DNA from: Amaurobius ferox
Taxonomy: Eukaryota > Arthropoda > Arachnida > Araneae > Amaurobiidae
Assembly (NCBI GenBank): GCA_951213105.1
Contig: OX578142.1
Location: 114,759,065-114,823,064 of the forward strand
Direction of reading: 5' to 3'
DNA length: 64,000 bases
Shown here: one piece after another, positions 1 through 11,365 of the stretch
Layout: every line of letters begins with the position of its first letter
How positions within the stretch are numbered: the first letter of the stretch is position 1
Program-made: the position numbers and the translations under genes
The notes under the pieces: model-generated
Seen by the model: the letters and a program-made list of their open reading frames with translations, nothing else
Told to the model about the DNA's origin: nothing
Databases searched by the model: none

Positions 1-1267
1 ATACATAACTGAGGCCGTTTCACCAGGAACTGTTGATCGTAGGCATAAGTTCGCATTCGTGTCTATATAGTCGCGTGTGGCCTCTTAGTATGCGAGGCCC
101 CTGAGGTAGTGATTATTTAGTTTACGCGTAAATATGGCCTTGTTTCAGATGACTATTTGGAAATATGATTCCCTAGTTCTATATACTTTTGCTCGTATGA
201 AAAAAACGAAAAATGATTTTGTGTAAAACCTAGAATCTGAAGAAGGAGTGTGTAAATTTATGTTATGAAATAAGCTGCAAAGTCTTCACGTTAAAATCAT
301 TAAACTTGTTGCTCCATGGAAACGTCTTGCCCACTTAAAATTGTTTTTAATCTTCTTGGAAGGAAGCTATCTTGTTAACTGCATTAACATCGGACTAATT
401 TGATATGCTACGATGTATATCGACTTTCCTACTTGTGGCCTCCCCGGAGATGAGAAGTTCGCGAAGAAAGATTGCACTTTGGTGTTCCACTCCTGCCACT
501 TTTTCTCTCTCTCTTCACACTTGTTCTGGTTTGTAACGAAAGGCTGAAGATTTCTTTCGTACAAAAAAAAAAAAATAAATAAATAAATAAATAAAAATAT
601 CTGAACCGCAGATGCGTGAAGTCTCAACTCCGCCTACTTAAGAATAGCGACAATACCATTGGTCTGCAACTAATGAAATATTAGTAGATGTTTACCAATC
701 ATCGAGTGGAACTTCTTGATGAGAAATGTCATTCAGTAAAGGGGGGAGGAAAGAAGTAAGCTTGAGCTGAAAGATTAAAGGCATGATATAGGTGAGCATT
801 TCCTGCCGTCTCATTTGTATGCCAGTCGTGCTTCTCGAGTGTGGAAAAGTGTGTCCTTTTTATAACATAACTATGTCAGAAAAGGGGAAAATGTCTATAA
901 TTCTAAAGGTCAACAAGAAAGTTAGACACGCAAAATGATTATCGTGATCTTCTCTAATCCGATTCTCCGTATCCATTCTAAAGAAGTACACTAGAAATGT
1001 TGATAACATGATCGTTAGTCTTCCTTTCAAGATCGTCTTTGAGCTGATAATTAGAGTGCGGAACGACAGTGGTGGGTAAAAAGGACTTAGCACCCACATG
1101 CATTGCAAATAAATATATAACTCAGTATGCGTAAACTCCGTGTATGGAGAGAAATTTATTTTTTTAGGATGAGTAAATATGGGATTTTTCTAAAGCACAA
1201 GAAACCTTTATTACTAATGTTTAAAGAAAAACATGTTCGAAGTTCTAAATTAATTCGAAAAGACCGA

Positions 1268-1307
<40 letters not shown>

Positions 1308-2880
1308 TCTCCGTATATTGGTATTTATGAATCTTTGAATCCTACTCCCAAAGCAGCGGCCAGCATTCGTGGACCTTTTTTGTCTGCTCTTCTGTATGAG
1401 CCGGTACCTGCACTAGCAGTACTCGCTGTGTACCGCAAATTTGGAAAACCTCGATTGTCAGTTGACAACAGAGCCAGTAATATTACGTAGCTGGCTTCTT
1501 TTAAGCTTCCCTAGTAACGTACCCTTTTCTTTCACAATTCTTCCAAATTTCTATCTCATGACACGCATTTATTGTAACCACATTAAATTAGATCCCACTT
1601 CATTGATATTACTAAAGAATACACGTACCCCTTCTTTTCATGTCACAGCATATTTGGCCACTAATGAATTTTTTATTGCAAATACCATGAAAATAATGAA
1701 TAATAAAAAAATATAAAACTGTTACGAATCGTGGATTTAAGACAGTCGAATCTTCGTTTGGTTGTTTTAAAAATGTGTTGAATAGAAACTTTCTTTATCT
1801 TAGGTAGTTACAGTACTCAACTCGGGTTTAAGGATCATTAGTTTGATATCTATTGAGGCCATAGTCCAATGAAATTTAAAGCAAATTGAGTTCTGTGTAA
1901 AACATTGCTATTTTGGTTCAATTAAAATTGTTCGATATGTACGGTTTTAGCTTTCAATCAATTTCCTATAGAGTAATCTACACCACGGTGAAAAACTGTA
2001 ATGAATTGCGAAAACACCAATTTTGCTGTTAATACAGGTACGACGCGACATAATTTGCTCTTAGATGGCAGCTCAAATTTGTCCCAGTCAGATGAAACCC
2101 TTATTAAAGAATTACAAAAAAGTGCAAGTGCAAACCGAAAACCATTTAGATTAATAATAAGATAATATAAAAATGCTTCTTTATAAGAAATGCATTGTAA
2201 AAAAAGAAAAGAAAAGTTACTGCAAAGGAAAAAGCTAACAAAACCCGGGGCAGTCTTGTTATTAGCCACACAACTGCGCATGGTTAATGCATATCTTGAT
2301 AACATAACTGAATTAAACAATCCGTATATTGTTTTTTCTCTACTGGGTCGTAATAACTTATTATGATGTCTGCATTTGGGAACATGCGATGACCGCAAGC
2401 AGCAACCTAGAGCAAAGAGCTGGAATTGTGAGGGTAAAACCATGCTGTACCCTCCCTGGTGGTCTCTCCATAAAGCCATTAAATGCTGGAGCAGAAATCG
2501 TAAAAATGCTCATTATTATTCGACGTGAGACGTGTCGAGTATTTTAAGGACCCTGTCACGTGACCGATGCCTTGTCTTTTTCTTGAACTACTAGAATGGA
2601 GTAGGCTGAGAGAGAGCGAGAGAGAGAGCGTAAGTCGCAGGAAAGTGTAGCAATGAAATGCCAAGGAAATTAAATATCTTTGCTGATAAATATTTCTCGC
2701 TGTATGTCTTCGTTAAATTTCAAGGATTTGAATATATTGATGGTAATTTTTTGTTGTTGTTGAAAATGCTCTTTAAGTAGACTTTTTTCAAAATTGCTCT
2801 CTTTCATATAGACATGCCTCTTTTTATGCTTTCTTTCTCTCAACCTGGGCAAATAAATAGGCTGAAAAAATATCGTCTGT
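1..2880. other. AT-rich unique DNA with simple repeats, no gene recognised
   Basis: Open frames here are short and have no recognisable domain or compositional sign of coding. The stretch holds an A-rich (AAAT)n tract at about 563-598, an (AT)n tract at 1270-1306 and a GA-rich tract at 2608-2630. I see no inverted-repeat element or tRNA-like motif. Confidence 0.6.
1270..1306. repeat. (AT)n microsatellite
   Basis: Uninterrupted AT dinucleotide run of about 37 bases. Confidence 0.95.
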
Positions 2881-2885
2881 ATAAT

Positions 2886-3096
2886 GCTGTCTCAATGGAA
2901 GGTTTAATTTTGCGTTTTGATTAATATCTCAACAACCCTTGGTCCTAGAAATTCAAAACATGGACTAAATTTTAAGTGGGCATATTTCACGGCTGCCAGC
3001 AAAATTTCATGAAATTCGGTGTAGCCAGATGATGAGACCAGTGATGATGAGACAGTGATGATGAGACAGACAAACACACATACACACATACATATC
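2886..3096 (-). repeat. Diverged Helitron-type 5' module (fragment)
   Basis: Read on the minus strand, this begins with TGTATGTGTG/TGTTTGTCTG-like simple sequence and CTCATCATCA motifs. It continues through CCGAATTTCATGAAATTTTG and TTTGAATTTCTAGGACC to TTGTTGAGATATTAATCAAA. The same order of motifs occurs in the two ~140-bp modules near the 5' end of the Helitrons at 34312 and 37741 (for example CCGAATTTAATGAAATTTTG, GAGTTTCTAAGACC, GTCGAGATATTAATGAAA). It is an old, diverged relative or fragment. I could not find a matching TC start or CTRR end. Confidence 0.6.
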
Positions 3097-3737
3097 CACA
3101 TAAAAATTTTCAAATTTATTTGTAACCTAACGTGATAAATATAAACCTAACGTGTGCACTAGAATTTCCTAGGAATCCTGTCTATTGATTTTAGTAAGTC
3201 TGAAAAAATTATGCGTTTATCTCAAGAAATTGAGTTATAAAAAAAAAATTAAACTTTGGTCATATTTCAAACGTTTTTTACATATTAAAAGTGTACTGGC
3301 ATCTTATACTCTTACCTACTGAATAAAAAGTTTCAAACTCAGAATGGCAAAACGTAAGTTTTATAAAAACGACACTATTTGTATTCTCTTTGTTTGCATC
3401 TGACGTTCTACATAAAAAAGACGGGACATTTTAAGAAATTATTTTCTTGTGACGGGAAACGTGCAGCGCCGCCTGTGGTCCCATATTTCAAGCCTCGACT
3501 TGAGGCAATTTTCGAGCCACTGCGGCACGCCACCCTGGGGAAGCCCATAGAAGATAGCAGGGGGTGAAAGTAATACATTTTTTCATTTCAATCTTAATAA
3601 ATAACTTTACGTGAAAATAACACATAGTTTGTGAATCGAAAAATCAATACTTTGATACTTTCAAGCGCACTTCTACAACGGTTAACTTTATATAAATATC
3701 ATATATCGTGGAGGAATTCTTAAACTGCTACGATGTT

Positions 3738-3960
3738 CAGGGTGTTTAAAAAAAGTGAACATCGCAAGTTTTTTTAACCGTTGGTTGTAAACACATAGTT
3801 CTAATTACAAAAAATCTTTAAATAAGGTTGAGAAAGTTATTAAATAGCAGTTTAAGTAATGTCTGATATTTTTACAAAGAATTAAATCAACTTTTTATAC
3901 AGCCCCCTGGCGAAAAATATCAAATTAGAAAAGTTTTACCCATACCGTATTTAGTAACTG
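3738..3960 (+). repeat. Left inverted arm of the foldback-like element
   Basis: Pairs imperfectly, with many substitutions and small indels, with the reverse complement of 5115-5344. The divergence between the arms suggests an old insertion. Confidence 0.65.
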
Positions 3961-4274
3961 ACCGTATTTAGTATTGACAAAAATGTGACTGCAATACGAT
4001 TAAATTTGACATAGTTATTATTGATTAAAATTTTCATTGGGAAATAAGGGGGCATTCACAAATTAATTTCGGTTGCAAATAGTTACTTAAACATTTACTT
4101 CTTATTCAAATTTATTTTATGCAAATATTTTAGTAAAGTTATTACATCACCATTACTTCGATTTGCAGTTAGAATTTAAGTATCCAAGTAACTCCACTGC
4201 ATAACTAGAGTTCAAATTATGGCGCCATTCAGTAATGTGGAAATCTGGGAGATAATTATGATTTACGGCGATTA

Positions 4275-4770
4275 CAACCAATCTCCTTGTTCCGAAAGCA
4301 ACCGAAATCCTAGTTCCAAAAGCAACCGATCTTCTAGTTCTGAAAGCAACCGATATTCTAGTTCCGAAAAAACCGATCTTCTAGTTCCGAAAACAACCGG
4401 ACGTCTAATTCCGAAAACAACCGGACGTCTAATTCCGAAAACAACCGGACGTCTAATTCCGAAAGCAACCGATCTTCTAGTTCTGAAAGCAACCAATCTC
4501 CTAGTTCTGAAAGCAACTGATCTCCTAGTTCTGAAAGCAACCGATCTTCTAGTTCCGAAAGCAACCGATTTTCTAGTTCTGAAAACAACCGAACTCCTTC
4601 CTAATTCCGAAAGCAACCGATCGTCTAATTCCGAAAGCAACCGATCGTATATTTCCGAAAGCAACCGATCGTCTAAGTCCGAAAGCAACCGATCTTATAG
4701 TTCCGAAAGCAACCGATCTCTTAGTTCCGAAAGCAACCGATCTCCTGGTTTCGAATGTAACCGATCTCCA
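4275..4770. repeat. 24-bp minisatellite, about 20 units
   Basis: The unit is close to CTAGTTCCGAAAGCAACCGAT plus CTT, repeated about 20 times with substitutions. One unit near 4591-4617 is about 3 bases longer. Because 24 is divisible by 3, the array stays open in several frames on both strands: a plus-strand frame at 4219-4998 would read an SSSESNRS-type repeat, and minus frames read LLSELDDR- or VAFRTRRS-type repeats. Openness in opposing frames points to a DNA-level repeat and not a selected protein. I do not call a gene. Confidence 0.9.
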
Positions 4771-5114
4771 ATCGGATTCAAAATTTTAAGGACGTGCCTA
4801 TTTTCCATAGATTTTATTGGGAAAACATCTGACAGACAAATAAATTCGCAATTATCAGTTTTACCTTATGTAAGGCTTAAAATAACTTTTAACCAGAATC
4901 ACCAGTGTGTCCATAATACTTTCAAAGAAAAATTGCTGAAAAAAAAAACCGTGCTAAATCATTTCTGTGAATCACTTCAATTTCTGAACTGTCCCTGATT
5001 CATGAATTGCTGTGATTACAAACGTATGGAACAGCCACTATGAAAGGATGTAAGACAGAAAATTTGACAATTTATTCCATATTAAATTTGCACTTTTGAG
5101 TCCCCCCCCCCTCC

Positions 5115-5344
5115 TTTTCTATTAGTTTGACTGAATGAAGTATGGATAATATTTTTGTAATTGCACTTTTTTCGCTAGAAGGACTGTATGAAAATTTAAT
5201 CATTTTAATTTATTACAACAATATTGCACATTATTTAAATTACAGTTATATAATTTCCTACTCTATTTTAAGCATTTTTATAATTGATACTTTCTGTCTA
5301 CAACCAACAATAGAAAAAAACTTTAATTTTTTTTAAACACCCTA
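5115..5344 (-). repeat. Right inverted arm of the foldback-like element
   Basis: Reverse-complement counterpart of the left arm. A C-run at about 5102-5112 lies just inside it. Confidence 0.65.
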
Positions 5345-5790
5345 TATATATCTGATAACTGAACAGGCCCAAATCATGTGACACGTTCAGTATCTTGTTT
5401 CTGTTTATTAACGCTTTTTAGCATTACTGACAGTGCTGTTATTGACTATTTGGTGCTGATAAGAATAAAGAAGGTACACCCATGCTGATAGCTGCACCGG
5501 GAGCGTTATCTAAAACTTTGACAGTCACCTATGGTTCTAGGATTATGAACCACGGGGCTCGTGCAACTTGAGCTCAAATTTCTACAATTTGAATAAGGCT
5601 GCGGGATATGACACATGTCGGTTTCCACGAGGTTCGTAGAATTATGACATGTAGAAAGTTTTCCTGCTGTCAATGCAGTTATAGACTATTTATTGCGAAA
5701 TATGTGTAAAATCGATCCATCAGTGCTGCTCTATGCACTGGTAGCGTGATTCCTAATTAGCTTTTATTCAACTCTATATTTACAGTTTGT

Positions 5791-5804
5791 AGAATTTGTA
5801 AATA
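5791..5804 (+). repeat. Target-site duplication of SINE-B, left copy
   Basis: AGAATTTGTAAATA; the identical copy is at 6042-6055. Confidence 0.85.
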
Positions 5805-6041
5805 AGCCGACGTGGTTGTCGAGTGGTCAAGGCAAGCGTGTCCTTAGCAATCGCTCGACCGCCGCGTTGTGGGTTCGAGCCCCACGTAAGACATAGATGT
5901 TTGTGTTGTGGGCGCAGTGTGATCCGCCCCCCTCTGGTGCGCCTGGGGCAACGTCTAAGGAAGGCTAAATGGTTCACAATCTGACCGACGTAATAAAGGC
6001 GAATGATGAAGGTCAAAGTGCCTGGCCATCTGGAAAAAAAA
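5805..6041 (+). mobile_element. tRNA-derived SINE (family B), complete with target-site duplication
   Basis: The head resembles a class II (Leu/Ser-like) tRNA: GTGGTTGTCGAGTGGTCAAG matches a box A/D-arm region and GGGTTCGAGCCCC is a good box B. The tRNA-unrelated body ends in a short A-run. A perfect 14-bp direct repeat, AGAATTTGTAAATA, flanks it at 5791-5804 and 6042-6055, as expected for LINE-mediated insertion. Open frames overlapping it are incidental. Confidence 0.85.
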
Positions 6042-6423
6042 AGAATTTGTAAATATTTAATTTTTAATGATTTATCTTGAAAACCACGTACTTCTGATTG
6101 GAAATCTCGCAATAATAATATCTCAGATTTATTTACTTTATAAAAATGGAATTTCTTTTAAATAGAGCTGTTCATTCAAGAATGCTATAATGCGTCTAAG
6201 AGAATCATTCATAATTTGTTGCAATTTGCGTTCAATTCTCGGTTTTTGAGTTTGAACTTCCGGTTTTGAGGTTAACCAAAGTTTAAACACTGGTTAAGTT
6301 GTATGAATGAACAAAAGGATAAAAATTCAGGAATTCACATTTGTGTTATCTATTCATATTTTTTGAATTACCTTAAAATAGATATCATTTCATTATTTTT
6401 CTTATTATTATATTAAAAAATCA

Positions 6424-6673
6424 ATAAAAAAAAATAAAATACTGTATGTTATAACTTTTCGTATATTAAAAAAAAATAAAATATTGTATGTTATAACTTT
6501 TCGTATATTAAAAAAAATAAAATATTGTATGTTATAACTTTTCGTATATTAAAAAAAATAAAATATTGTATGTTATAACTTTTCGCATATTAAAAAAAAA
6601 TAAAATATTGTATGTTATAACTTTTCGTATATTAAAAAAAATAAAATATTGTATGTTATAACTTTTCGTATAG
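6424..6673. repeat. ~42-bp tandem array, six copies
   Basis: Six nearly identical copies of an A-run plus TAAAATATTGTATGTTATAA and CTTTTCGTATATT, with a period of 41-42 bases. Copies differ mainly in A-run length. One has CGCATATT in place of CGTATATT, and the first has ACTG in place of ATTG. The high similarity suggests recent expansion. Confidence 0.95.
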
Positions 6674-7326
6674 AGTTTTGTTTCCATCGTGATAATTTTT
6701 TTTAAAAGAAAATCTATGCATTTCCAAAGTGGTTAAGTTAAACTAGTGAGGAAATACGCCACAGTAGTTGCACAATGGAAGTCACAATAGATATCAGACA
6801 ATACGTTTAATAAAACTTTCGCGTGTCACTTATATTTAACTCTTTATCACATTTTAAAACCGTTTCAGCACTGGAAACATATGTTTTCGGCTATATATAA
6901 ATGAACATCTGTTTTCCATTATAAAGTTTCTTGTCTCAAAGAAGATGGATAAATGTATATAATGCTGATCTACTGATAAGGGTCTACCGTCACGGGATTT
7001 AAAGCGAGAGTTCAGAGTCTGCTACTTTACCGTTTTGATTTATTTGATAGAAACCAGCAATTTGTAGTTATGGATATGTCAGCTTCATTTGAAAGAGGAG
7101 AGATAAGGAATTTGCTTGCTCATTCAATTTGACTTTGATCTAATGGATTTTGGAATTAGAGGTCACTCTGCTGGCATGGAGCAGATGAGTTAATGATACA
7201 TTGGGGGTAATTTGCATATTAATGCGCAGTTGATTTTCAAAAATATTTTCAATGGTAAATCGTAGGAAATGAAGTTTAAGTTTTTAAGTTTGCAAAATTT
7301 AGGTAATATATTTTGCATTTTTTATA

Positions 7327-7381
7327 TATTACCAAAATCACATATGATTACCAAAATCACATATTATTAACAAAATCACAA
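7327..7381. repeat. ~18-bp tandem repeat, three copies
   Basis: Three imperfect copies of ATTACCAAAATCACATAT. Confidence 0.85.
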
Positions 7382-7710
7382 AACGATTATTAAAATGAGG
7401 CTTTTGTATTTGCATTTTCCCTTTGCATTTGACCTTGAGGTGGCTAGTTTTTAAAGTACCTTCTCTCATTCCAATGTAAGTACATTTATGTCTGATTTAC
7501 GGCTAAAAGTTTTTCCCCGTTTGCTAAAATTTCTATAAAAATTGTCTGAAATTAAACGGTCACATAAGCGAAGAACATATCAGGCTGTCACACAAACCAA
7601 GAACATTGTGGCTTTTTTTTAGTCCACTTCATAAAGAAAAATGATTCCCATCCCCATCCCCCATTGCATGAAATTCTATTCGGTTAAGAAAATTTAAGCA
7701 CACCTCTGAG

Positions 7711-7974
7711 GGGTGGGACGGCACAGTGGTTGGCGCGCAGGAATTGCACTCGGACAACCCAAGCTCTGCCGAAACTGCCCCTTGTTCAGGTAGAGTACAA
7801 GCACGTTAAATCGTAGATACTCTAACGAATATAGGTTCTATATATCTACGTTATATATCTACGTGCTAAATATGTGGGGTTTTATGGATGTCGGTTCAGG
7901 TAACTGGATGGTACTGTACCGGTCGTCCAAACAGATGCCTTATACTTTCCAGTAGATCGGACGGTTCTAGAGTC
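7711..7974 (+). mobile_element. Degenerate SINE-A copy
   Basis: The 5' part (GGCACAGTGGTTGGCGCGC, then AATTGCACTCGG) and the 3' part (CGTCCAAACAGATGCCTTA, then AGATCGGACGGT) match the ends of the better copies at 8815 and 22019. The box B region has decayed and the middle is rearranged, with ATATATCTACG repeats. No target-site duplication is recognisable. It is an old copy of the family. Confidence 0.7.
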
Positions 7975-8675
7975 GCATGCTTTTAAGTGCTCCGTGGTGG
8001 TTTTGAAATCACCAGCCGGAGCTAAATAAATTAAGACTTTGCGTTGAAATGGTTTCCTAATCATTAAACATGTTGCATGTATGCTGATTTTGAGTACTCC
8101 TGTCATACTTATGGACCATAGGTAAAGGTAGCATTTACTATTTCCAACAATTCCCTTCATTAATGTCGTCTTTCTATTACATTCCTTTAAATGCCTTAAT
8201 AGACCTGAAAATTTCGAAAGTTGTTCAACTCAACTCCTCGTTGTTGTACAAATAATGTTATGAAGTGGGTTAAGGCCCTCGAGGGTCAAGATGCAGTTGC
8301 TTCGAAGGCAACTCTTATTGGACAATAATGAAAAGGGGCATCCACTCTTAATCTACCGGAGCTGCTCGGGGGCTTTCGTTATTAAACATTGAATATGTCG
8401 CATTTGGAAGTTATTATTTGGTCTAATTCGAGATCAAAATAAATTGGAAGTTCCATAGAAAGCACTTTCACAGATAATGACTTGTGACAGGTGTTTGGGC
8501 CAAATACTAAATTTTAATCTGTCTATTTCATTGGAAGACATACAATTATGAGATATTTTTACTTTTCATACAATACAATGAAATGTAAAGGGAAATGATT
8601 GTAATTGGAGTCAGAAATCCGATTCTCGTATCTTTGAAGTTTGAGCATTCCTGAATACGAATTCAACCATTTTTT

Positions 8676-8814
8676 CAATGATGATGTCTGTCTATGTGTA
8701 TTTCTGCCGTGTCGGCGTGCCCATGTCAGTGTGTTTATCTGTGGGGAACGATATTTTCGAACAAATTATTAACATCGAATGAAATTTGGTTTGATTATTT
8801 CAATCGGTGAACGT
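8676..8814 (+). repeat. Interspersed repeat split by a SINE (left part)
   Basis: This contains TGTCTGTCTATGTG followed by ACGATATTTTCGAAC, GAATGAAATTTGG and TTATTTCAATCGGTGAA. The motif series is shared with 47405-47610 (GCGATATCTCACGAAC, AAAAGTAATTTGG, TTATTACAATCGGTGAA). The repeat resumes after the SINE at about 9103-9175. The family is not identified; the layout recalls the simple-repeat-led Helitron 5' modules. Confidence 0.55.
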
Positions 8815-9102
8815 TGTGGGCGCGGTAGCCCTGTGGTTAGCGCGCTGGAGTTGGACTCGGTAGGCCCGGGTTCGATTCCAGCCACAGCCCAAACTGCCGC
8901 CGTGTTCACGCGGAGTAAAATCACGTTAAAGATGTGGGTCCGTAAGTCCTTCCGAGAGGTTGGTGGTAGGGGAAGGAGGGTACGGTCCCTGTGGATGCCT
9001 CCCCCACTGGGTTCCGGTCTAAATTGGGTGGCACTTCCCGGCCGTCCAAGCAAATACCTTACACCTTTCTGGTAGGTCGGACGGTCTGGGTCGAAGAAGA
9101 AG
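8815..9102 (+). mobile_element. tRNA-derived SINE (family A), full-length, with target-site duplication
   Basis: The tRNA-like head has GTGGTTAGCGCGC (box A region) and GGGTTCGATTCCAGCC (box B). A body of about 200 bases follows (CCGCCGTGTTCACGCGGAGT ... GGTAGGTCGGACGGTCTGGG) and ends in a short (GAA)n tail. The 13-bp direct repeat AATCGGTGAACGT flanks it at 8802-8814 and 9103-9115. It is inserted inside another repeat. Large open frames over it on both strands are fortuitous. Confidence 0.88.
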
Positions 9103-9175
9103 AATCGGTGAACGTCAGAGGTTTAATAATTTAATAATAAGAGGAACGGGTCAAGGGTAGACCCCCTTTTCGATA
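9103..9175 (+). repeat. Interspersed repeat split by a SINE (right part)
   Basis: Continues the repeat that ends at 8814: AGGGTAGACCCCCTTTTCGA here aligns with TGAAGACCTCCCAATTTTCGA in the relative near 47560. Confidence 0.45.
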
Positions 9176-9762
9176 TTTTTTGAGGATTGGAAACAATTAC
9201 GTATAAGGAAATATGTATAACAAAAACCATAAACGTATAACTAGAATCATTTTTTTATTTAAAGACGAATGCCGTCATTTACAAGATTCTAGCATGTTCC
9301 ATTTGCGAGATATATTATGTGTTTGAACTAAAACGAAAAATGTTATAAAAATTAAATAAATGCATTATTTTCAAGTGAGTAAATGCCTTGTAAATATTTC
9401 CTGTAATGGAGACAATAATTAAAAAATTATCGTTAGTCGTTCTCAAGATATAAGACATTCTATTTTTTTCACACGAAGCTCCATATCTTTTGAACAAATT
9501 AAGCAAATTGAATAAAATTCGATATGATTTTTCCAATGAATAAATCAAAGAAGCCCATTTACAATCGGGGAGTTCTACCCATGGAAATGCCCATGGAAAA
9601 TTTTTTAATTTCTCGAGCATTTGTTTCGAAAGTAAAATAATTATGAAAACATAATTTTATTAAAATTTTGTCTTCAAAATAATCATTTTATGTGCATTTT
9701 TTTATTTTATTTAGAGGAGAATAACATGACGTACAGAACGATAACCTATTGCATGTTTTTGA

Positions 9763-9999
9763 TCTACACTCTACAGTATACATGTAGTGTATACATCTAC
9801 AATCTACACTCTACAGTATAGTATACATGTAGATGTAGGAGAAAAGTCAATTAGGGGGATTTAAATAGAAATAATAAATTATATAATGAACACATCTATG
9901 AAAATTTATTTGCTTATCGCTATTAGTCATTTTGCTTAAGATGAGATAGATGAGAAATGCTGGTGTACACTCTACAGTTACACATGTAGATGTAGGAGG
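9763..9999. repeat. Clustered CTACACTCTACAG / ACATGTAGATGTAG motifs
   Basis: CTACACTCTACAG(T) occurs twice at 9763-9842 and, as GTACACTCTACAGT, again at 9964. Each is followed by GTATACATGTAG- or ACATGTAGATGTAGGAG-type sequence. The region is rich in short palindromes (GTATAC, ACATGT) and could fold. Its origin is unknown. Confidence 0.7.
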
Positions 10000-10002
10000 A
10001 TT

Positions 10003-10675
10003 TTCTAGACGTTTAACAATGAAAAATCTACATATATTTAAGGACCTGAAATATGTTTCTGCTCGTATTATAAATGAATACACTAAAAATAACATAAAAT
10101 GATAAATTTAGATTACATATCAATATTTGAAACAATCCTTGATACTTATAACAATTACAAAAATATATTAGTAATTTAATGGCAGTGAACCACTATTGAT
10201 TCTCTTAAAATGGTATATTACACTCAATATTTCAAGTAACACATTTACACATAAGATAACTAGCAAAAGGAATGAAAAATAATTTTAAGAATTATTAAAA
10301 CATAAAATAAAAATTTTAGGACAAAATATGAATTTGAATCAATTTAAAATCTAGTTAACGAACATCCTCTGCCAAAATTCGTTTCCCTTTAGAACGTATA
10401 TGACAAATTCATTGGATTATTTATTTTAGTGAATTCATTCATTCTATTTCTTCATTTTACTATCACTAACAACATTACTCCTTAGAAATCCCTATCACCG
10501 CACGTGAGAAGAATATAGTTACTCAAACGAACTTAACAAAATCCCTCGTTATTCCCCATTTTGAAAGGAATAGGGAAATGTGGTGATTTAAGTATATGGA
10601 TGATATCCTTATTGATAGAAAAACTACTAGACAACCCCCAATATCAGCATAAGAAGTGGCGGAAATACCTAATGC
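10003..10675. other. AT-rich DNA, nothing recognised
   Basis: I see no repeat, element end or coding signal in this stretch. Confidence 0.5.
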
Positions 10676-10735
10676 ATTAGCTTTCAGGAGGATGCTCCTC
10701 ATCTAACCGATAAAACGTGTTCGAACCACGTGGGG
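10676..10735 (+). repeat. tRNA-like fragment (possible SINE relic)
   Basis: TTAGCTTTCAGGAGGATGC resembles a box A, and GTGTTCGAACCACGTG is a good box B about 35 bases later. No full cloverleaf or flanking duplication can be drawn. It is probably a relic of a tRNA-derived element and not a tRNA gene. Confidence 0.35.
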
Positions 10736-11365
10736 TCGGATTAAGGTCAACTGAATGTTGTGCTCCTATGTTTGCCTTCATTCGAAGAATTTTTTTCGCT
10801 TTTCATATGCGTGCCTTCTTTTTTATCATCCCTCCTTTGTTCGCTAACTTATGGAATTTCTGTTTGGAGTTTCTTAGTGATGACATGGTACTTATCTGAA
10901 TTGGCAGATCTCCCCCCTTAAAATTCTTGATGTTTACCGTGTAAAAGAATGTTCTTTAATAAACCTAAAACTCCGTTGGTGATAATATTTAATATTTACC
11001 ATGATGGATCGGCGCGTGGTTAAATATTCCGTAAGACTTTGTCAGATAATGTGTGACAGTGCATTAAAATAATTCACATTTTTTTACAATTGAATACATG
11101 AGTAGTGACTGTGCACACGAAAGTGATACAGAAAAAGGGAGATTATGTTTCTCCCCTCCCCCGTCTTGCACGTATTTTTTATATACACACATAAAAAACA
11201 GTAAGCAGCAATGATGTAGCCAAGGAGGCTAAAAATCACAGGAGGCAAAATAAACACATTGAATTTCAATTGTGCCAAGCGATTACTAGCATCGTCTAAA
11301 GTGTACTATAAAGTTGATACTATAAAGCCCAGATTGTTCAGTCCAGAGATGAAAAATAATCGTTA

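Larger units (their letters stand above)
3738..5344. mobile_element. Foldback-like DNA element with ~220-bp inverted arms around a minisatellite
   Basis: The left end reads CAGGGTGTTTAAAAAAA. The right end, read on the minus strand, starts TAGGGTGTTTAAAAAAA. The match continues inward through GTTGGTTGTA(A/G)ACA, a shared A/T-rich stretch, ATACAG(C/T)CC..CT(G/A)GCGAAAAA and a final CC(A/C)TAC-type segment, so the arms run about 3738-3960 and 5115-5344. The CAGGGTG start resembles many Tc1/mariner-type terminal repeats, but I see no clean TA duplication: TT precedes the left end and TA follows the right. The centre has no transposase and is mostly a 24-bp tandem array. It is non-autonomous; the superfamily is uncertain. 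Confidence 0.7.

Noticed and set aside
4219..4998. 259-codon open frame with serine-rich octapeptide repeats
   Set aside because: It is a direct reading of a 24-bp minisatellite and opposing frames are also open, so there is no evidence of selected coding.
5780..6112. 110-codon minus-strand frame
   Set aside because: It lies across SINE-B and has no protein features.
6424..6673. CRISPR-like array
   Set aside because: The 42-bp units abut directly with no variable spacers; it is a simple tandem array in a eukaryotic setting.
8769..9075. Open frames of 94-98 codons on both strands
   Set aside because: They are readings of SINE-A; equivalent frames recur at 22019-22333 in the other copy.
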